A stretch of DNA of 64,000 nt from Primula veris. Taxonomy: Eukaryota > Streptophyta > Magnoliopsida > Ericales > Primulaceae. The notes beneath the pieces were generated by a model. The model was not told the DNA's origin and searched no databases. It saw only the letters and a list, made by a program, of their open reading frames with translations. The translations under genes and the position numbers were made by a program. The stretch's first letter is position 1. Each line of letters starts with the position of its first letter. Shown here in pieces: positions 53,327 to 64,000 of the stretch. The DNA is taken from contig OY821745.1 in NCBI GenBank assembly GCA_963682055.1, forward strand, positions 23,557,342 through 23,621,341. Reading direction: 5' to 3'.

Positions 53327-54853
53327 TCACTCACTCGCTCCCCACTGACTGGTTGCCCTTTTTTTCTATATTTTGTTTTTTACAAGTTTAAATACTAGCA
53401 AACTTATTTTTATTAATACTTTGGCCCTAATTTTTTAGTTTTTACTAATACTTTGGCCGTAGTTTTACCGCAAAACTCTATATAGTTAGAAAATGCGTTT
53501 CTATGAAAATCTGTTTCGTTTTTAAATCATACTCTTCGGAAAACGTTTCTGAACCATAAGTGAAATATTGTAAAATACTTCAATAATATTTTTTCGTAAT
53601 TTTAATAATACTAAAACTGATCTTTACTGAAACTTCAAGAAAGCTTTTACAATAATATTTTTGTAATAAATTAGAAAAAAATTCATCACAACATGATGAA
53701 AGAAGTTTCTAATATAGAATATGTAACATTTAAATAAATTATTGGCATTGTTACTTAAATTTTAACAATATTGAATATTCATTCGTATTATAATTGTGGA
53801 ATATGTAAGAAAGTCATATATATATATTTTTTTTTATTTTCCTCTATAACGGCGCTTCGCGTTTCATATAAATTTTTGAACTGCGTTTCATGTTTCCGTT
53901 TCCCATACCGCTTCTTGTTCCCGTTTCACAAGTTGCAACTATGTTTTGGCCCTCAAATTTCACCCCTCAAGCTTTGCCTACCATACAAATACGCTAATAC
54001 AAATTTTATACCACTACCGTAGCACACCTATGCTATCCCAAAAGTGTGGTATCCCAAAAGTGTGGTAACTGGTATGATTAATGTACGGTACTGTACATTA
54101 TTACATCGATAGCGTCACAAAAAATCAAACTAGCAGTTAGTCATGTCACATTATACTGTATATAACTATCTCCTAATCAATTTGATGTTAACATTAGTTG
54201 AATTTGTTTTCTAACCATGAACTATCAATAGAGCAATTATATTTCCAAAGTGAGAATTTTAATAGAGAACCTCTCACTCAATCATTAAGTTACAATTCTA
54301 GCCAAGGCGCAGCAAGTCCAGTGAGTACTCAGTAAGAATTAAGAAATCCAGTGATTAAACAATCTTCAATCTACTCAATATAAACTATATAACTACAACA
54401 AAATTCCATAAATGTACAATTATAATATCAAAATTCTGCCGTTAAATCATTTTAATAACACGCAGGTACATACATATTGATCTTTGAAGCCATATAATAA
54501 ACTAGTAAATTAGTATTTACCCGCGTAAACGAATGTTCTAAAAGTCGAGCCTATACTAAATTAGGCAGAGTCTAGAAACCTAGCAGATTAGGCAGAATTA
54601 AGCGGATTAGGCGTTGATTAAGAGCAATTGGGCGCAATGAGGCGTTATGTGACCAATTTCCGCCTATTACCCACCTTATGTCTTTTTGGACACCGGCGTA
54701 ACCTATCTAGCTTCTATTAATAGACGTGATGTCCACCTTTAAAATGATATAATTTTTTTCTTGTTTGTAAGCCTTAAACTTTTCACTTTTTACTTTGTGT
54801 CCTATTTTAATTGCATCCATGAAAATCAAAATTGGAATGCGGATCAACACCCT
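53327..54853. other. Upstream flank of the hydrolase fragment; no further gene
   Basis: The former promoter side of the hydrolase fragment. It contains a 17-bp tandem doublet (TATCCCAAAAGTGTGG, about 54,034-54,064), CGTTTC-rich text at 53,860-53,940, and repeated GATTAGGCG-type words at 54,560-54,640. No ORF with signature. Confidence 0.5.
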
Positions 54854-55678
54854 TAATTTGTAAAAGTAAATGCGGTTTCGATTCGGTGCACCTATGACTT
54901 CGATTATAACTCCGTTATCGGGAATCTATTTTCTGGTCAAGTTATAGTTGGATTTGGGTCTTGGTCTCTTTTGCCATTCATTGTCATTTTTAATTCTTGA
55001 CTCTTCCAAACGGCTGTTATGATTAATAACGCCCACGAGAAAATATTCAACTAAGGAATGTATTCTTCTACTCATTATGAGGTTGGGCTAAAGTAAAAAA
55101 AAATGTGATTCCTTTGTGTAGTATTTTTGATAATTTTTGCTTGAGACTCCACATGATCCCTTCTCAAAATCAATAGAACACGGACATCGAAGCGTGACCT
55201 TTTTAAACAAAGGAAAAGAAAGACCTGTTGGTAGAAAATTAAAATTTTTAAAAGAAAACCCTAGCGAGCTAAAGGAACAATTAATCAATAAATAAAATGC
55301 TTGCCAAACGCGGCTACACGACAAAATGGTTTTAACAAAATTATAAAAGAAGAACTAAACAATTGCAATTTGCCCGTAGGCTACAACATCAAAACTGATC
55401 TAAAATAAAAAGAAAGCGAAAGCCCCGAACCCATGTGATGCATTGCAATGGCTCCTATCCAAAAGTCTCAACCTAAGTTGTACCTGAAAGACAAAACTGT
55501 AACGGTGAGTCCCACACACATACATAGATGGGACGGCACCACAAATTACCGTCACTCCATTCCATAAATGCAAGACTACCAACAACAACTATGGTAGCAA
55601 CAAATAAAAAAAGAAATAAAATAACGTCGTAAAACAAGATAAATTAAATAACTTCCACACACAACTAAAGCATACATG

Positions 55679-56035
55679 GACCTCTCACGCCAGCTACCCC
55701 AGTCCGTAAGGTAGGTCATTCCCTATCTCTTCGGCCGTCTTATGTCCCCGGAATTAGAGAGAGACATAGACCATTGCTAACATAAAAATAGATTTATAGT
55801 GCGCACTTGGACCTCTTATGCCACTCGTCTCAGTCCGTAAGACGAGTCATTCACTATCCCTTCGACCGTCTTATGTCCCCGGAATTAGTGAGAGACATAG
55901 ACCATAGCTAACAATAAAATAAATATAGTGCACACTGAGACCTCTCACGCCACTCGCCACAGTCCGTAAGACGAGTCATTCCCTATCCCCTCGGCCGTCT
56001 TCTGTCCCCGAAATTAGGGAGAGACAGAGACCATT
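55679..56035. repeat. About 130-bp tandem repeat, three units, inside the LTR
   Basis: Units start ACCTCTCACGCCA at about 55,679, 55,811 and 55,940, each containing CAGTCCGTAAG.CGAGTCATT and GGCCGTCTTATGTCCCCG-like text, and close with GAGAGACATAGACCAT. Unit lengths are 132 and 129. Confidence 0.9.
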
Positions 56036-56054
56036 GCCACTATAGCTAAATCAC

Positions 56055-56200
56055 AAGGCCTCGGCCAATAATATAAATCCACGCAAATATCACATTCTCA
56101 TATGGCCTCGGCTAATAATATAAATGCACGTAAATATCACATTCTCATACGGGCTCGGCCAATAATATAAATCCACACAAATATCACATTCTCATACGTC
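56055..56200. repeat. About 50-bp tandem repeat, three units, inside the LTR
   Basis: Three units of GGCCTCGGCCAATAATATAA then CACATTCTCATA, directly after the 130-bp array. Confidence 0.88.
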
Positions 56201-57079
56201 ACTTTGACGCAATTCAACTAAGCACATAAGCATAGATACTAGATTCACAACTAGCCAACCAACTCTAACAACATAAAATTCCATTCAGGCATTTTAACAA
56301 ACACCTTGTATGCGCAATATAAAACTCATCTTTATTCAACAATATTTTATTCAATTCTATCAACAACCATAATAACTCGATTCGTAAAACATGCAAACCC
56401 ATTCATAATCTCATTAATTCGAAATTAATATGTCTCAAGTCTCAACTTTTACAATTCAAACAATGGAATTAAAATTACCACAAATAAACCCCAATTAACA
56501 ATTTAAGAACATAATTAATAATAAAGACAAAAACCCCCAATTTATAATAAACACAAAACCAAAACCTAACATACACCCTCGTCTAGTCGCAATGAATAAC
56601 CCCCGTTACCTTAGAGCGTAGAGGATATGTTTCCGATAAGAACCCGCTAATGGTGGTTTCCTCTTTTTTTTTTCTTCTTCTTCTTCTTATTTTCTCTCTT
56701 TTTCTCTCTTTTCTCTTGTTTTAGGTTTGTTTTTGGTTTAATGAATTAAAAGTGGGCTGATTTGAGGTTTAGAAAAACTGTTTTGAGAAAGTTTGTGAAA
56801 GCGAACTATTTGGTCCCCAAAGTTCTAAAAGTTAACTCTAAATCCAAAAATATTGTTTTACTACTCAAAAATAACAAATATTTAGAAACAAATCTATTGG
56901 GTCCTTTTTATTAGTAAAATTAGTAACAGGTTTTTAAAATAAAGCTTTTTGGAAGAGTTTCGGTTTTTGGCTAAAAATTAGTCGAGTGACCGGTTTTTGG
57001 TAAAATTTGAATAAAACGTTTTTGGATAAATTAATTCCTAATTAAAAATATTTATAAAAATACGGGATGTTACATAATT

Positions 57080-57473
57080 TGTCAACTAAATGGCAGCATT
57101 TACATAGCTCTATTCCAAATTCCTTTTTTTTCTCAATAGATCCTTAATTTGAAACCAACGACTGAAAACTGTAATTATTTGTAAATTAGTATTGATGGTC
57201 ATGTGGCAAAAATCTAGAGTAGAACCAATAGAACATTCAATTGGCTGTAGCGTGTAGAATGTTATATAACTCAAATGACATTTCGGTGATCCATTAATTA
57301 TTTTTGATAAAATGCATTTGAAAATTGCATAATTAAGTCTAGTATTGGAATAATCCATGAGCATTGAATTCTACTCCAATATAAGACTCAACCGACCAAG
57401 TTCATCTACTTATAAGCATTGATATTTCTGCCATTTTTTTTCATCCAAACACTCCAAAAGGAGGGGGGTCATC
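57080..57473. other. Intergenic, no gene
   Basis: AT-rich flank of the solo LTR. Nothing supported. Confidence 0.45.
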
Positions 57474-57805
57474 GATATTTCTGCCATTTTAGAAATCTAA
57501 TTTTTAAGATGAATCAAAAAATATTTTTTGCCAACTAGAATCAAAATATCAAATAATAATTGCAATATCGTTGCTTTATGTATAGAATTACTGAAAATTC
57601 CCCGCTTAGAAATGTTAATTAATTCATAGAAAATATAGTATTGATATTTCTCCCATTTGAGAAATCTTCGTTTTTAGAATGAATCAATTGATATTTTTTT
57701 TTCCAACAAGAATCAAAGTATCAAATAATAATTGCAAATTCGTCGTTGCTTTCTGTATGGAGTTACTGGAAATCTCCCACTTAGAAATGTTAATTAACTC
57801 ATACG
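57474..57805. repeat. Tandem duplication, two units of 169 bp
   Basis: GATATTTCTGCCATTTTAGA at 57,474 recurs as GATATTTCTCCCATTTGAGA at 57,643, and both units end near AAATGTTAATTAA. Moderate divergence; a partial third copy of the first 15 bp lies at 57,421. Confidence 0.88.
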
Positions 57806-58377
57806 GAGTATTAAAATTCGTATATTTGTTTCCTTGTCCATGCGACCAAACTAATTGTATGTCATTGATTTTTTTCAGCCTTTGCTCTATAATTTGAAAC
57901 TAGATTAACTTCCCAAGTTTCAGAAACGTAAGTTTAAACCTATAATAAACTATCATAGCAATTTACCCCTTTTTATATACTTTCAGTATCAGAATAATAG
58001 AGTACAAGAACAAAGATGCATAGATGGCAGTATGTATTTTAGACCACTAATGAATTTTTACTTCATCAGAGAACTTGATGATTACATTCTCGAGTTAAAG
58101 AGAATTACTGTAAGAGGATTTGTTGCGTTTCATATAAGAGACTTGTCGTTTTGTTGGTACAAGATCCCGTGTAACGAGAAAATTAACTCAACTCATTAGT
58201 TAATAAAACAAAGCTGGTAGTTGCCATTAAGCGCGTGAGCTGCCACAAACCAGGGCGAAAAATTGCACTTAACACAATTTCCTAACATAACAAGAAACAA
58301 CTTATACAAAATCCCTAACAGGTACATGAGCGGCTTCCTTCGCAACCCAATACATAACAAGAAACAACTTATACAAA
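57806..58377. other. Upstream flank of a PMD pseudogene
   Basis: A duplicated motif (AACAAGAAACAACTTATACA) appears twice at about 58,289 and 58,359. No ORF. Confidence 0.5.
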
Positions 58378-59040
58378 ATGGCCACCACCAGCAATCAAAA
58401 CAACAACACTCAAGAAGTGGTTGTGGAAGTGAGACCTAATGTCATGGCCTTACAATTTGGCAGTCAGGCGAACGTATACGAGATAGCCATTTTCTGAAGC
58501 CTTCTTTCCCTACTAACCAAATGCCGGTCCCAAAACTCCCAACCCAGGCATTAAATAACCCAAACAGTTCAAATAAAGATTCAGTGAAGGCCAAGTTTAA
58601 TGGGTGGCAAAAGCCTCACCGTGAATGGTGCGATTGGGCTGAGTGCTTACGGCCAATCCACGAAAGCACCTGGAAAAAAGCATGAATCTTGGAGGCTATA
58701 AAACCGATGGCTTTTACAATCTGTCAAGATAAGGACATCATATTGGATATCACCCAGAAATGGCATGGTGATTCAAAAACATTTATTTTCCAGTGGGGGG
58801 AAGCTTCCGTCACCTTGGAGGACGTGTCCTTGGAGGCTTCTTGGTCACTGGAGACTCCCTATGCACACGCATCTCTCCTGGTATAAATGAGGTTGATGAA
58901 AGGATAAAGGCCGCAAGAAAGCTCATTAACCAAACCCCAACCAAGAAATGTACATACAACCTTTGGTTGAGACATTTCGCTGAAGAAGGGAACAGTTTTG
59001 AAATAGGACTACCCCAGGAAAAAGAATACAAATTTCAATA
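58378..59040 (+). pseudogene. PMD gene N-terminal half, broken
   Basis: The ATG at 58,378 starts a Gln/Asn-rich N-terminus, then frame breaks. The PMD core is clear at 58,590-58,840: FNGWQKPHREWCDWAECLRP, ESTWKKA, then AIKPMAFTICQDKDIILDIT, WHGDSKTFIFQWGEASVTLE, continuing in another frame (GGFLVTGD, NEVDERIKAARKLINQTPTK) to 59,040. At least three frameshifts or stops. It is more distant from the 8-12 kb PMD copies than they are from each other. The C-terminal half is missing. Confidence 0.78.
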
Positions 59041-59239
59041 AAGGGTCTTTACTTGAAAAGAATATTGTACAACTATCAACGAAAAGGAAGAAAAAAGCTA
59101 CATTTTTTAATCACAATATATTTATGCTCAGAGCTGTCTCCAGCTGTGGAGCCGACTTTGGCGGCCATTGTTGAGAATATATAGAGAAAAGTCAATTTTT
59201 TTTTTATAATTTAGTAATTTGTTTATATTTTTTGTGAAA

Positions 59240-59702
59240 TTAGTTAACGAATACATTTACTACACTTAGCTACCGTACGTTAACAAAAATGTTTCAAACT
59301 ATCACCATTAACAATTTCAGTAATAAACTTCATTCTTTTTTCATAAGGAGGCCTTTCCGACCAAATCGTTTTCAAAATCGTGTCACGTGTTATCACGCGA
59401 TCAAATTAAAAGTTATTATACTGTTTTGCCTTACTTTTCACATTTGGATTAAATGGTGTAATTTAGTTGTATGTTTATATCTTTTAGCTTTTTGGAGGAA
59501 ACAAAATGAGTGGTTAAACAAAAATAACATTTAATTTGACTGCGTTATGACATGTGATACGATTTTGAGATCAAATTGGCTGAAAGACCTCTTTCTGAAA
59601 ACATAACGAAGTTTGAGTACTTAAATTGTTAATGTTGATAGTTTCCTATATTTTTTTATTTACATCTAGTGGCTGAGTGTATTAAATGTAATTTTTCCCA
59701 TA
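59240..59702. mobile_element. Foldback MITE related to the 6,086 / 21,705 family
   Basis: Ends GAATACATTTACTACACT (from 59,249) and the complement of AATTACATTTAATACACT (to about 59,700). Inner arms (about 59,338-59,410 and 59,530-59,600) are complementary over about 70 bp, for example GGCCTTTCCGACCAAAT against ATTTGGCTGAAAGACC-like text. The internal word GTACTTAAATTGTTAA is shared with the 21,705 element. Target duplication not resolved. Confidence 0.6.
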
Positions 59703-60939
59703 GTACTATTTTAAAATATATAAGAGAATATTATATGTGAGTTTTTTAAGTCGTGTATTTAATGACAATATATTACACCTTTTTTTTTAACAAAGAAGAA
59801 ATCACATATATGAAAAGTATGTACAAGTTGGATTCCGCTGGTTCTTTACAACGACTAGCTAGATGCCAGGGTTTCAAAGTGTCGAACTTACCTAAAACAC
59901 CCTATGTTTTCATCAGAAACTTGATATGTCACTAAAAGAATATTACTTCAAACAGAGAAATCACAGTGTCAATAATCCCTTTTGTTTGTAACCGAATATA
60001 TTACACCTAAAAAAATGAATTGACTAAAATTGACTAAAAAATGAATTGATTTTATTGTCAAAACTATTGACTACAGACCATTTTATGTTATTCTTTGTTT
60101 CTTATTGTGCCTACCTATTAAGTTAAAACTTAATCTAGCAACAAACTGCAAATATAGTTTCATTACATAATGCAAAAAATGATTATAGGAGTACACAATA
60201 AGATTACCTATTTTATCTGATAAATCACTTATTCGTTATACATATGCAGTCATTGGCAACCTTTTACATTCATCTTCATCACTATTTTCACCACTTTCAT
60301 TCTTTCGATCGTCACTGATACATTGATTGCGATTCATTTGGAAATAACCTGATTGTGCTCAAGCCTAGGGTCGTTCTCGTTGTTTATATACTGAGTTATA
60401 AATTGGTTTGCGAGTCGTGGGCCTTAACAACTGTTAACAAGGGATTGGCATGACTGGCTTGTAGATTGGTTAGTGTAACGCTCATGCATGATGAGAATAC
60501 ACATTTACTATCATAAAATGTGCAATAATAGATATGGCCCTTTTTCGTTTTCTTATCACCTAAGATGGATTACTATTATGGATAACTAGAGAAAGTAATA
60601 AAAAAACATATAATTGACTTTAAGTATTTCCTCTTTTTACGTCTCTTACCCTATCAAGCAATCGAGAAATAAGTAAACTATAATAAAACAAAACAAAAAA
60701 CAGCAAGAGTGGGAGACATGTTATACTTACACTCATTTTCGACTATTTCGCATCTACATGAGAAGTAGTGTTATTTTCACTCCTTTTAAGCTACTCCATA
60801 TACTACTTGTGAGAGCAGTGATAACGAATATGTTACATGACAAAACTGTAATTTTGTTCCCCCTTCATTCACAACAAGTGTATAGAGGAGTGTAAGATGA
60901 ACAAAAATATGACGCATGATAGGCCATGATGGTGCAATT
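59703..60939. other. Intergenic, no gene
   Basis: AT-rich. The 60-codon open stretch at 59,753-59,935 has no recognisable family. Nothing else supported. Confidence 0.45.
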
Positions 60940-62150
60940 TGTTGAAAACTGAAACACATTCCGCAAAACTACAGTTGAAATAGCTATAACACCTGACTAT
61001 AGTTTTTCAACAGTCTATTTCTACCCGGCTTTCAGAGTTGAAATTTATAAAAGTCTATAAAAGGGCATTAAGAGTTGCAGTTAAACAAGAAGATATGTCA
61101 ATATAGGTTTTCATAAAGAAAATCCTCACCATCCTGGTTAAGTCTGTACTCTTTCCCCTCTACTAAGATCTTTAAAGTAGTCTTTAAATCTCGCAATATC
61201 AGCAGTTGCATGCATAAGCACCACCCTCGAAAAGTACAAAATATATCGGTGTTAGATCATTTAAAACTTATTTAACATAATCACAGTTTTTCCTTGAGTG
61301 TTGTTAGTTTAGGTTTGGCAGTACAATACAACTAACAAAAACTCAACTAAGGAACCTAAATGTGCATCTTAAAAAAAAATAAAAAAAATCAATGTGGACT
61401 AAATCAAGCACAATAAACTAAAAGAAAACAAAGATAATTAAAATTAAAATTAAATTCTAGCTAACCCATTGTTCCAGAAGCATCATTTTTTATTGTTTAT
61501 AAAAGACTATATGGTAGCTAGCTATAACCTATATTTGATATATTATAAAAGTCTATAAAATTGCGAAAAAAGTTGATTTTTTTTTTAAAATTTGGACGAA
61601 AATAAGAAAGGGAGCACGGAGGGGACATGAAATAAGGGTAATCTGGACTCACAATAAACAAAAAAAGGTTATTAATTTCCTTCACTTCTTCAGTCCAGTT
61701 GATCGATTGTTTGTCAAATGACAATTTAAATCTTTTTCTTTTTCTTTTTCATAGAGCAACCTCATCACGCTTTACTAAATATAGATTCAAATATACAATG
61801 GAAAGGAAGTCTGAAAATTGATCAAGGCAAGCTGTATTTCCATTTCTTCAAATAAGATAACGAATTATTATTACTGCAAACAAAGTATAAATTAAATAAA
61901 TCAAAACTTGAACATGCCATGAGTTGCTTTGTTTTGGACTTCTGTCACCTTAGCATGAGCTTTAGTTATTTCAACTTTTAATTTTGAAATAATAACTTCA
62001 CGCTCAGAGTTTGAAAGACTATCACCATCATTAGCAACAACAGCTTCGTGCAACTCATCTTCCTAAAGGCAACAAAAGCTTTGCGCACCTCATCTAATGC
62101 TCCAGCAACAAAACATACCTAAAAGCAAAACAAAACAAAATAAAACAAAA
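60940..62150 (-). pseudogene. Decayed gene locus related to the duplicated block
   Basis: 60,945-61,040 matches 13,897-13,990 and 61,660-61,820 matches 14,596-14,780, in the same order, so this is an old third relative of that part of the duplicated block. On the minus strand, coding-like text at 62,120-61,920 reads EDELHEAVVANDGDSLSNSE and KLKVEITKAHAKVTEVQNKA (coiled-coil character), preceded in another frame by GALDEVRKAFVAF. Another segment at about 61,235-61,140 reads DIARFKDYFKDLSRGERVQT. I do not recognise the protein. Confidence 0.4.
61062..61365. repeat. Direct repeat, first copy (about 300 bp)
   Basis: Matches 62,357-62,665: TTAAGAGTTGCAG..AACAAG, CAATATAGGTTTTCATAA, ATAAGCACCACCCT, ATCGGTGTTAGATCATTTAA, CTCAACTAAGGAACC, in the same order with moderate divergence. 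Confidence 0.85.
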
Positions 62151-62356
62151 AAGGATTTTTCTTAGCTCAAATTAATACATATGGATTCCTTGGCTCATAA
62201 CTTTAAACCATGATACCTAACTTCTCATCGTATAAGAATGAATTTGGGTTCCTCCAGCTAAAATTTATTTTCCAAGCCAGAAAATTAGATACTTCGAATT
62301 TCATATGATCAACCAAATAGGCATATATATACATCAACTTATAAGCTATAAAAAAA

Positions 62357-62665
62357 ATCTTTAAGAGTTGCAGCTAAACAAGCACATAAATCAATATAGG
62401 TTTTCATAACGGAACTTCTAGGGAGTTAAAGTTATCCTTACCATCCTCATTAAGTCTCTACTCTACTAAGATCTTTAAAGTAATCTTTATATCCCGCAAT
62501 ATTAACAGTTTCAGGCATAAGCACCACCCTGGAAAAGTACAAAATCTATCGGTGTTAGATCATTTAAAACTTATTCAACATAATCGCAATTTTTCCTTCA
62601 TTATTGTTAGTTTAGATTTGGCAGTACAATACAATTAACAAAAACTCAACTAAGGAACCGCAATG
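62357..62665. repeat. Direct repeat, second copy (about 300 bp)
   Basis: See 61,062-61,365. Minus-strand exon-like text MPETVNIAGYKDYFKDLSRV parallels MHATADIARFKDYFKDLSRG of the first copy. Confidence 0.85.
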
Positions 62666-63018
62666 TGGACTAAACCAAGAACCGCAATGCATGACATTTC
62701 AAATGCTCTATCTATTAAGCTCTGGTGGAAGTTCAGAAAAGAAAAATCTTTGTGGTCTTTATTTATGAAAAGCAAATATTGCAAGAAAACTCATCCTAAT
62801 CAAGCAAAGAAGGCTATTTATAATACACTTGGAATAATATTCTTGAAAATAGAGAGGTGGCTGAAAATAATATTATGTGGCTTGAGGGAAAAAGAAATAT
62901 TAATGTAAATGGATAACTAGAGTGTGAATGGTCCAATCAAATGCTTGAATGTGCAAGATAATATTTTACTAAACGATATTAGAGACAATGGTGAATGGAA
63001 AAGAGATATTATTAATAT
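62663..63018 (+). mobile_element. LINE (non-LTR retrotransposon) ORF2 C-terminal fragment
   Basis: Text MHDISNALSIKLWWKFRKEK, SLWSLFMKSKYCKKTHPN is the post-RT region of plant L1-type LINEs (the NALLLKWWWRF..LWxxxxKxKY block). A frameshift near 62,810 leads to WNNILENREVAENNIMWLE, and a later piece reads ILNDIRDNGEWKRDIINI. It ends exactly at the LTR starting 63,019, so the LTR inserted into it. Confidence 0.72.
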
Positions 63019-64000
63019 TGTTAGGATTATATTTTTGCCCTAGTAACTCTTTGTTGTCAATTGGTTTGAACAAAATAATCCAAGTTGAATGTTAATAATT
63101 AAGATAGTTTTATGTTTACAGGTGAGGTTGCAACCTCAGTTGCAACCACAATTTCAACCTGATAATACGTAGGATTCTGTCCAATTCTATCTAACTGCAT
63201 TAATTAATCTTTAAAGTCTTTTATTTGAATTAAAATATGCAGAATATATTCTCATTTGTTTAAAAAGATTTACTTTATATATATTGAGATTATTAAGTTG
63301 ATGAAGAATGGAACTTTCTTAAAAAATATATGGAGATTAGTTTAGGAGATATTGTTCATTTTATTGTGAGTTTAGGAGATATTGTTCATTTTATTGTGCA
63401 AACTAAATCTCCATTTTTATGCAAAGTATTTATCACAAAATTTAATCTATGTGTTTACAAAATCTGTTATGATCCAATTAGATTGAATGTTATATAGAGT
63501 TATGGTTTCAAAATATATTAAGATTTTATCTCTAAAAGATATTATTTTATATGTTACTTTTTAAGAAAATAATAACTCCTATTGTCAAGCAAGTTATTAA
63601 CATGAAGATAGATCAATCAAATGCAGCAGTATCTCGTGCAAAGATGGGAAGATTGAGATCAATTAGAAGATGCCAAATGAATCAACATAATCTTGAAGAA
63701 AGAATATGGTTTTACTCTTTAAATAGTAAATAACTTTTCTTGTAAAAAGTGTGTTATAAATTATATAGAACTCAGCTTTGAGAGAATACATAGTGAGCTT
63801 TTAAAACGAAAAATAATGGTCGGATGCCATTGATCTTTTGAGTGATAGTTATAAGGTATGAGCAATATAGAGATAGGCAGAAAAATCTAGAGAGAGTCTG
63901 AGAGTTTTTCATTAAGAATTGAATCCTATATTGTAGGATTTTATAATATCATTAATCTGGGTGAGTGCCCCGGAGACGTAGGCTAGTTGGGTGAAATCCG
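63019..64000 (+). mobile_element. Sirevirus LTR, cut by the window edge
   Basis: Starts TGTTAGGATTATATTTTTGC inside the LINE fragment. It has the GTTGCAACC motifs at 63,125-63,150 and the conserved block GTGCCCCGGAGACGTAG at 63,959-63,981, followed by GCTAGTTGGGTGAA. More diverged than the complete copy. Its end and anything beyond are outside the window. Confidence 0.9.

Larger units (their letters stand above)
54859..57074 (-). mobile_element. Probable solo LTR of a Ty3/gypsy-type element, 2,216 bp
   Basis: On the minus strand it starts TGTAACATCCCGTATTTTTA (57,074), a start I associate with plant chromovirus-type LTRs, and ends CTTTTACA (54,859). The termini TGTAA/TTACA are complementary. 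The 5-bp flanks are identical: TAATT at 54854-54858 and 57075-57079. There is no PBS or coding region next to it, so it is a solo LTR. The interior has two tandem arrays (55,679-56,035 and 56,055-56,200). Superfamily is by style only. Confidence 0.68.

Overview
The window is nuclear DNA from a flowering plant, almost certainly a eudicot. The evidence is AT-rich intergenic DNA, Ty1/copia Sirevirus, Ty3/gypsy-type, TRIM, LINE, hAT and Mutator-like elements, short GT..AG introns, F-box/FBD/LRR and plant-mobile-domain (PMD) gene families, and a chloroplast-type alpha/beta hydrolase fragment. I cannot name the species. No host protein-coding gene looks intact; the only long open frames belong to a young retrotransposon.

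Layout. 1-1639: 5' end of a Sirevirus on the minus strand (LTR, primer-binding site, start of gag). 2.1-6.9 kb: broken F-box genes (FBD/LRR type and F-box-associated type) in both orientations. 6,014-18,710 and 21,633-34,124: two direct copies (A and B) of one segmental duplication of about 12.5 kb. Each copy holds, in order, an F-box-associated remnant carrying a MITE, a Sirevirus LTR relic, two PMD pseudogene copies facing each other as a large inverted repeat, a third PMD C-terminal pseudogene, a short hairpin built from PMD 3' ends, exon-like remains of an unidentified gene, a plastid-like segment, another LTR relic and an F-box/LRR/FBD pseudogene. Between the copies lie a divergent F-box pseudogene and an LTR-like relic.

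34.1-38.4 kb is gene-poor. 38,733-48,992 is a complete, very young Sirevirus (10,260 bp, LTRs of 1,262 bp differing at two sites, 5-bp target duplication ATTAA) with gag, pol and an extra third ORF; gag and pol are separated by a +1 shift at an A7 run inside the second zinc knuckle. 50.1-51.9 kb is a MAIN-LIKE-type PMD pseudogene, 52.2-53.3 kb a truncated alpha/beta-hydrolase gene, and 54,859-57,074 a probable solo LTR with matching 5-bp target duplications. 58.4-59.0 kb is another PMD pseudogene followed by a foldback MITE. 60.9-62.7 kb is a diverged relative of part of the duplicated block, followed by a LINE fragment cut by a further Sirevirus LTR at 63,019.

The most unusual biology is the PMD material. 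Two nested kinds of inverted repeat (arms of about 1.34 kb, and an 88-bp-arm hairpin) are built from PMD gene sequence and are kept in both duplicated copies. This is the architecture expected of a hairpin small-RNA locus or proto-MIRNA aimed at its own gene family. That role is inferred; only the structure is seen. The allelic-style comparison of copies A and B also dates several insertions exactly (a hAT MITE with its empty site, and a TRIM that is complete in B and collapsed in A).
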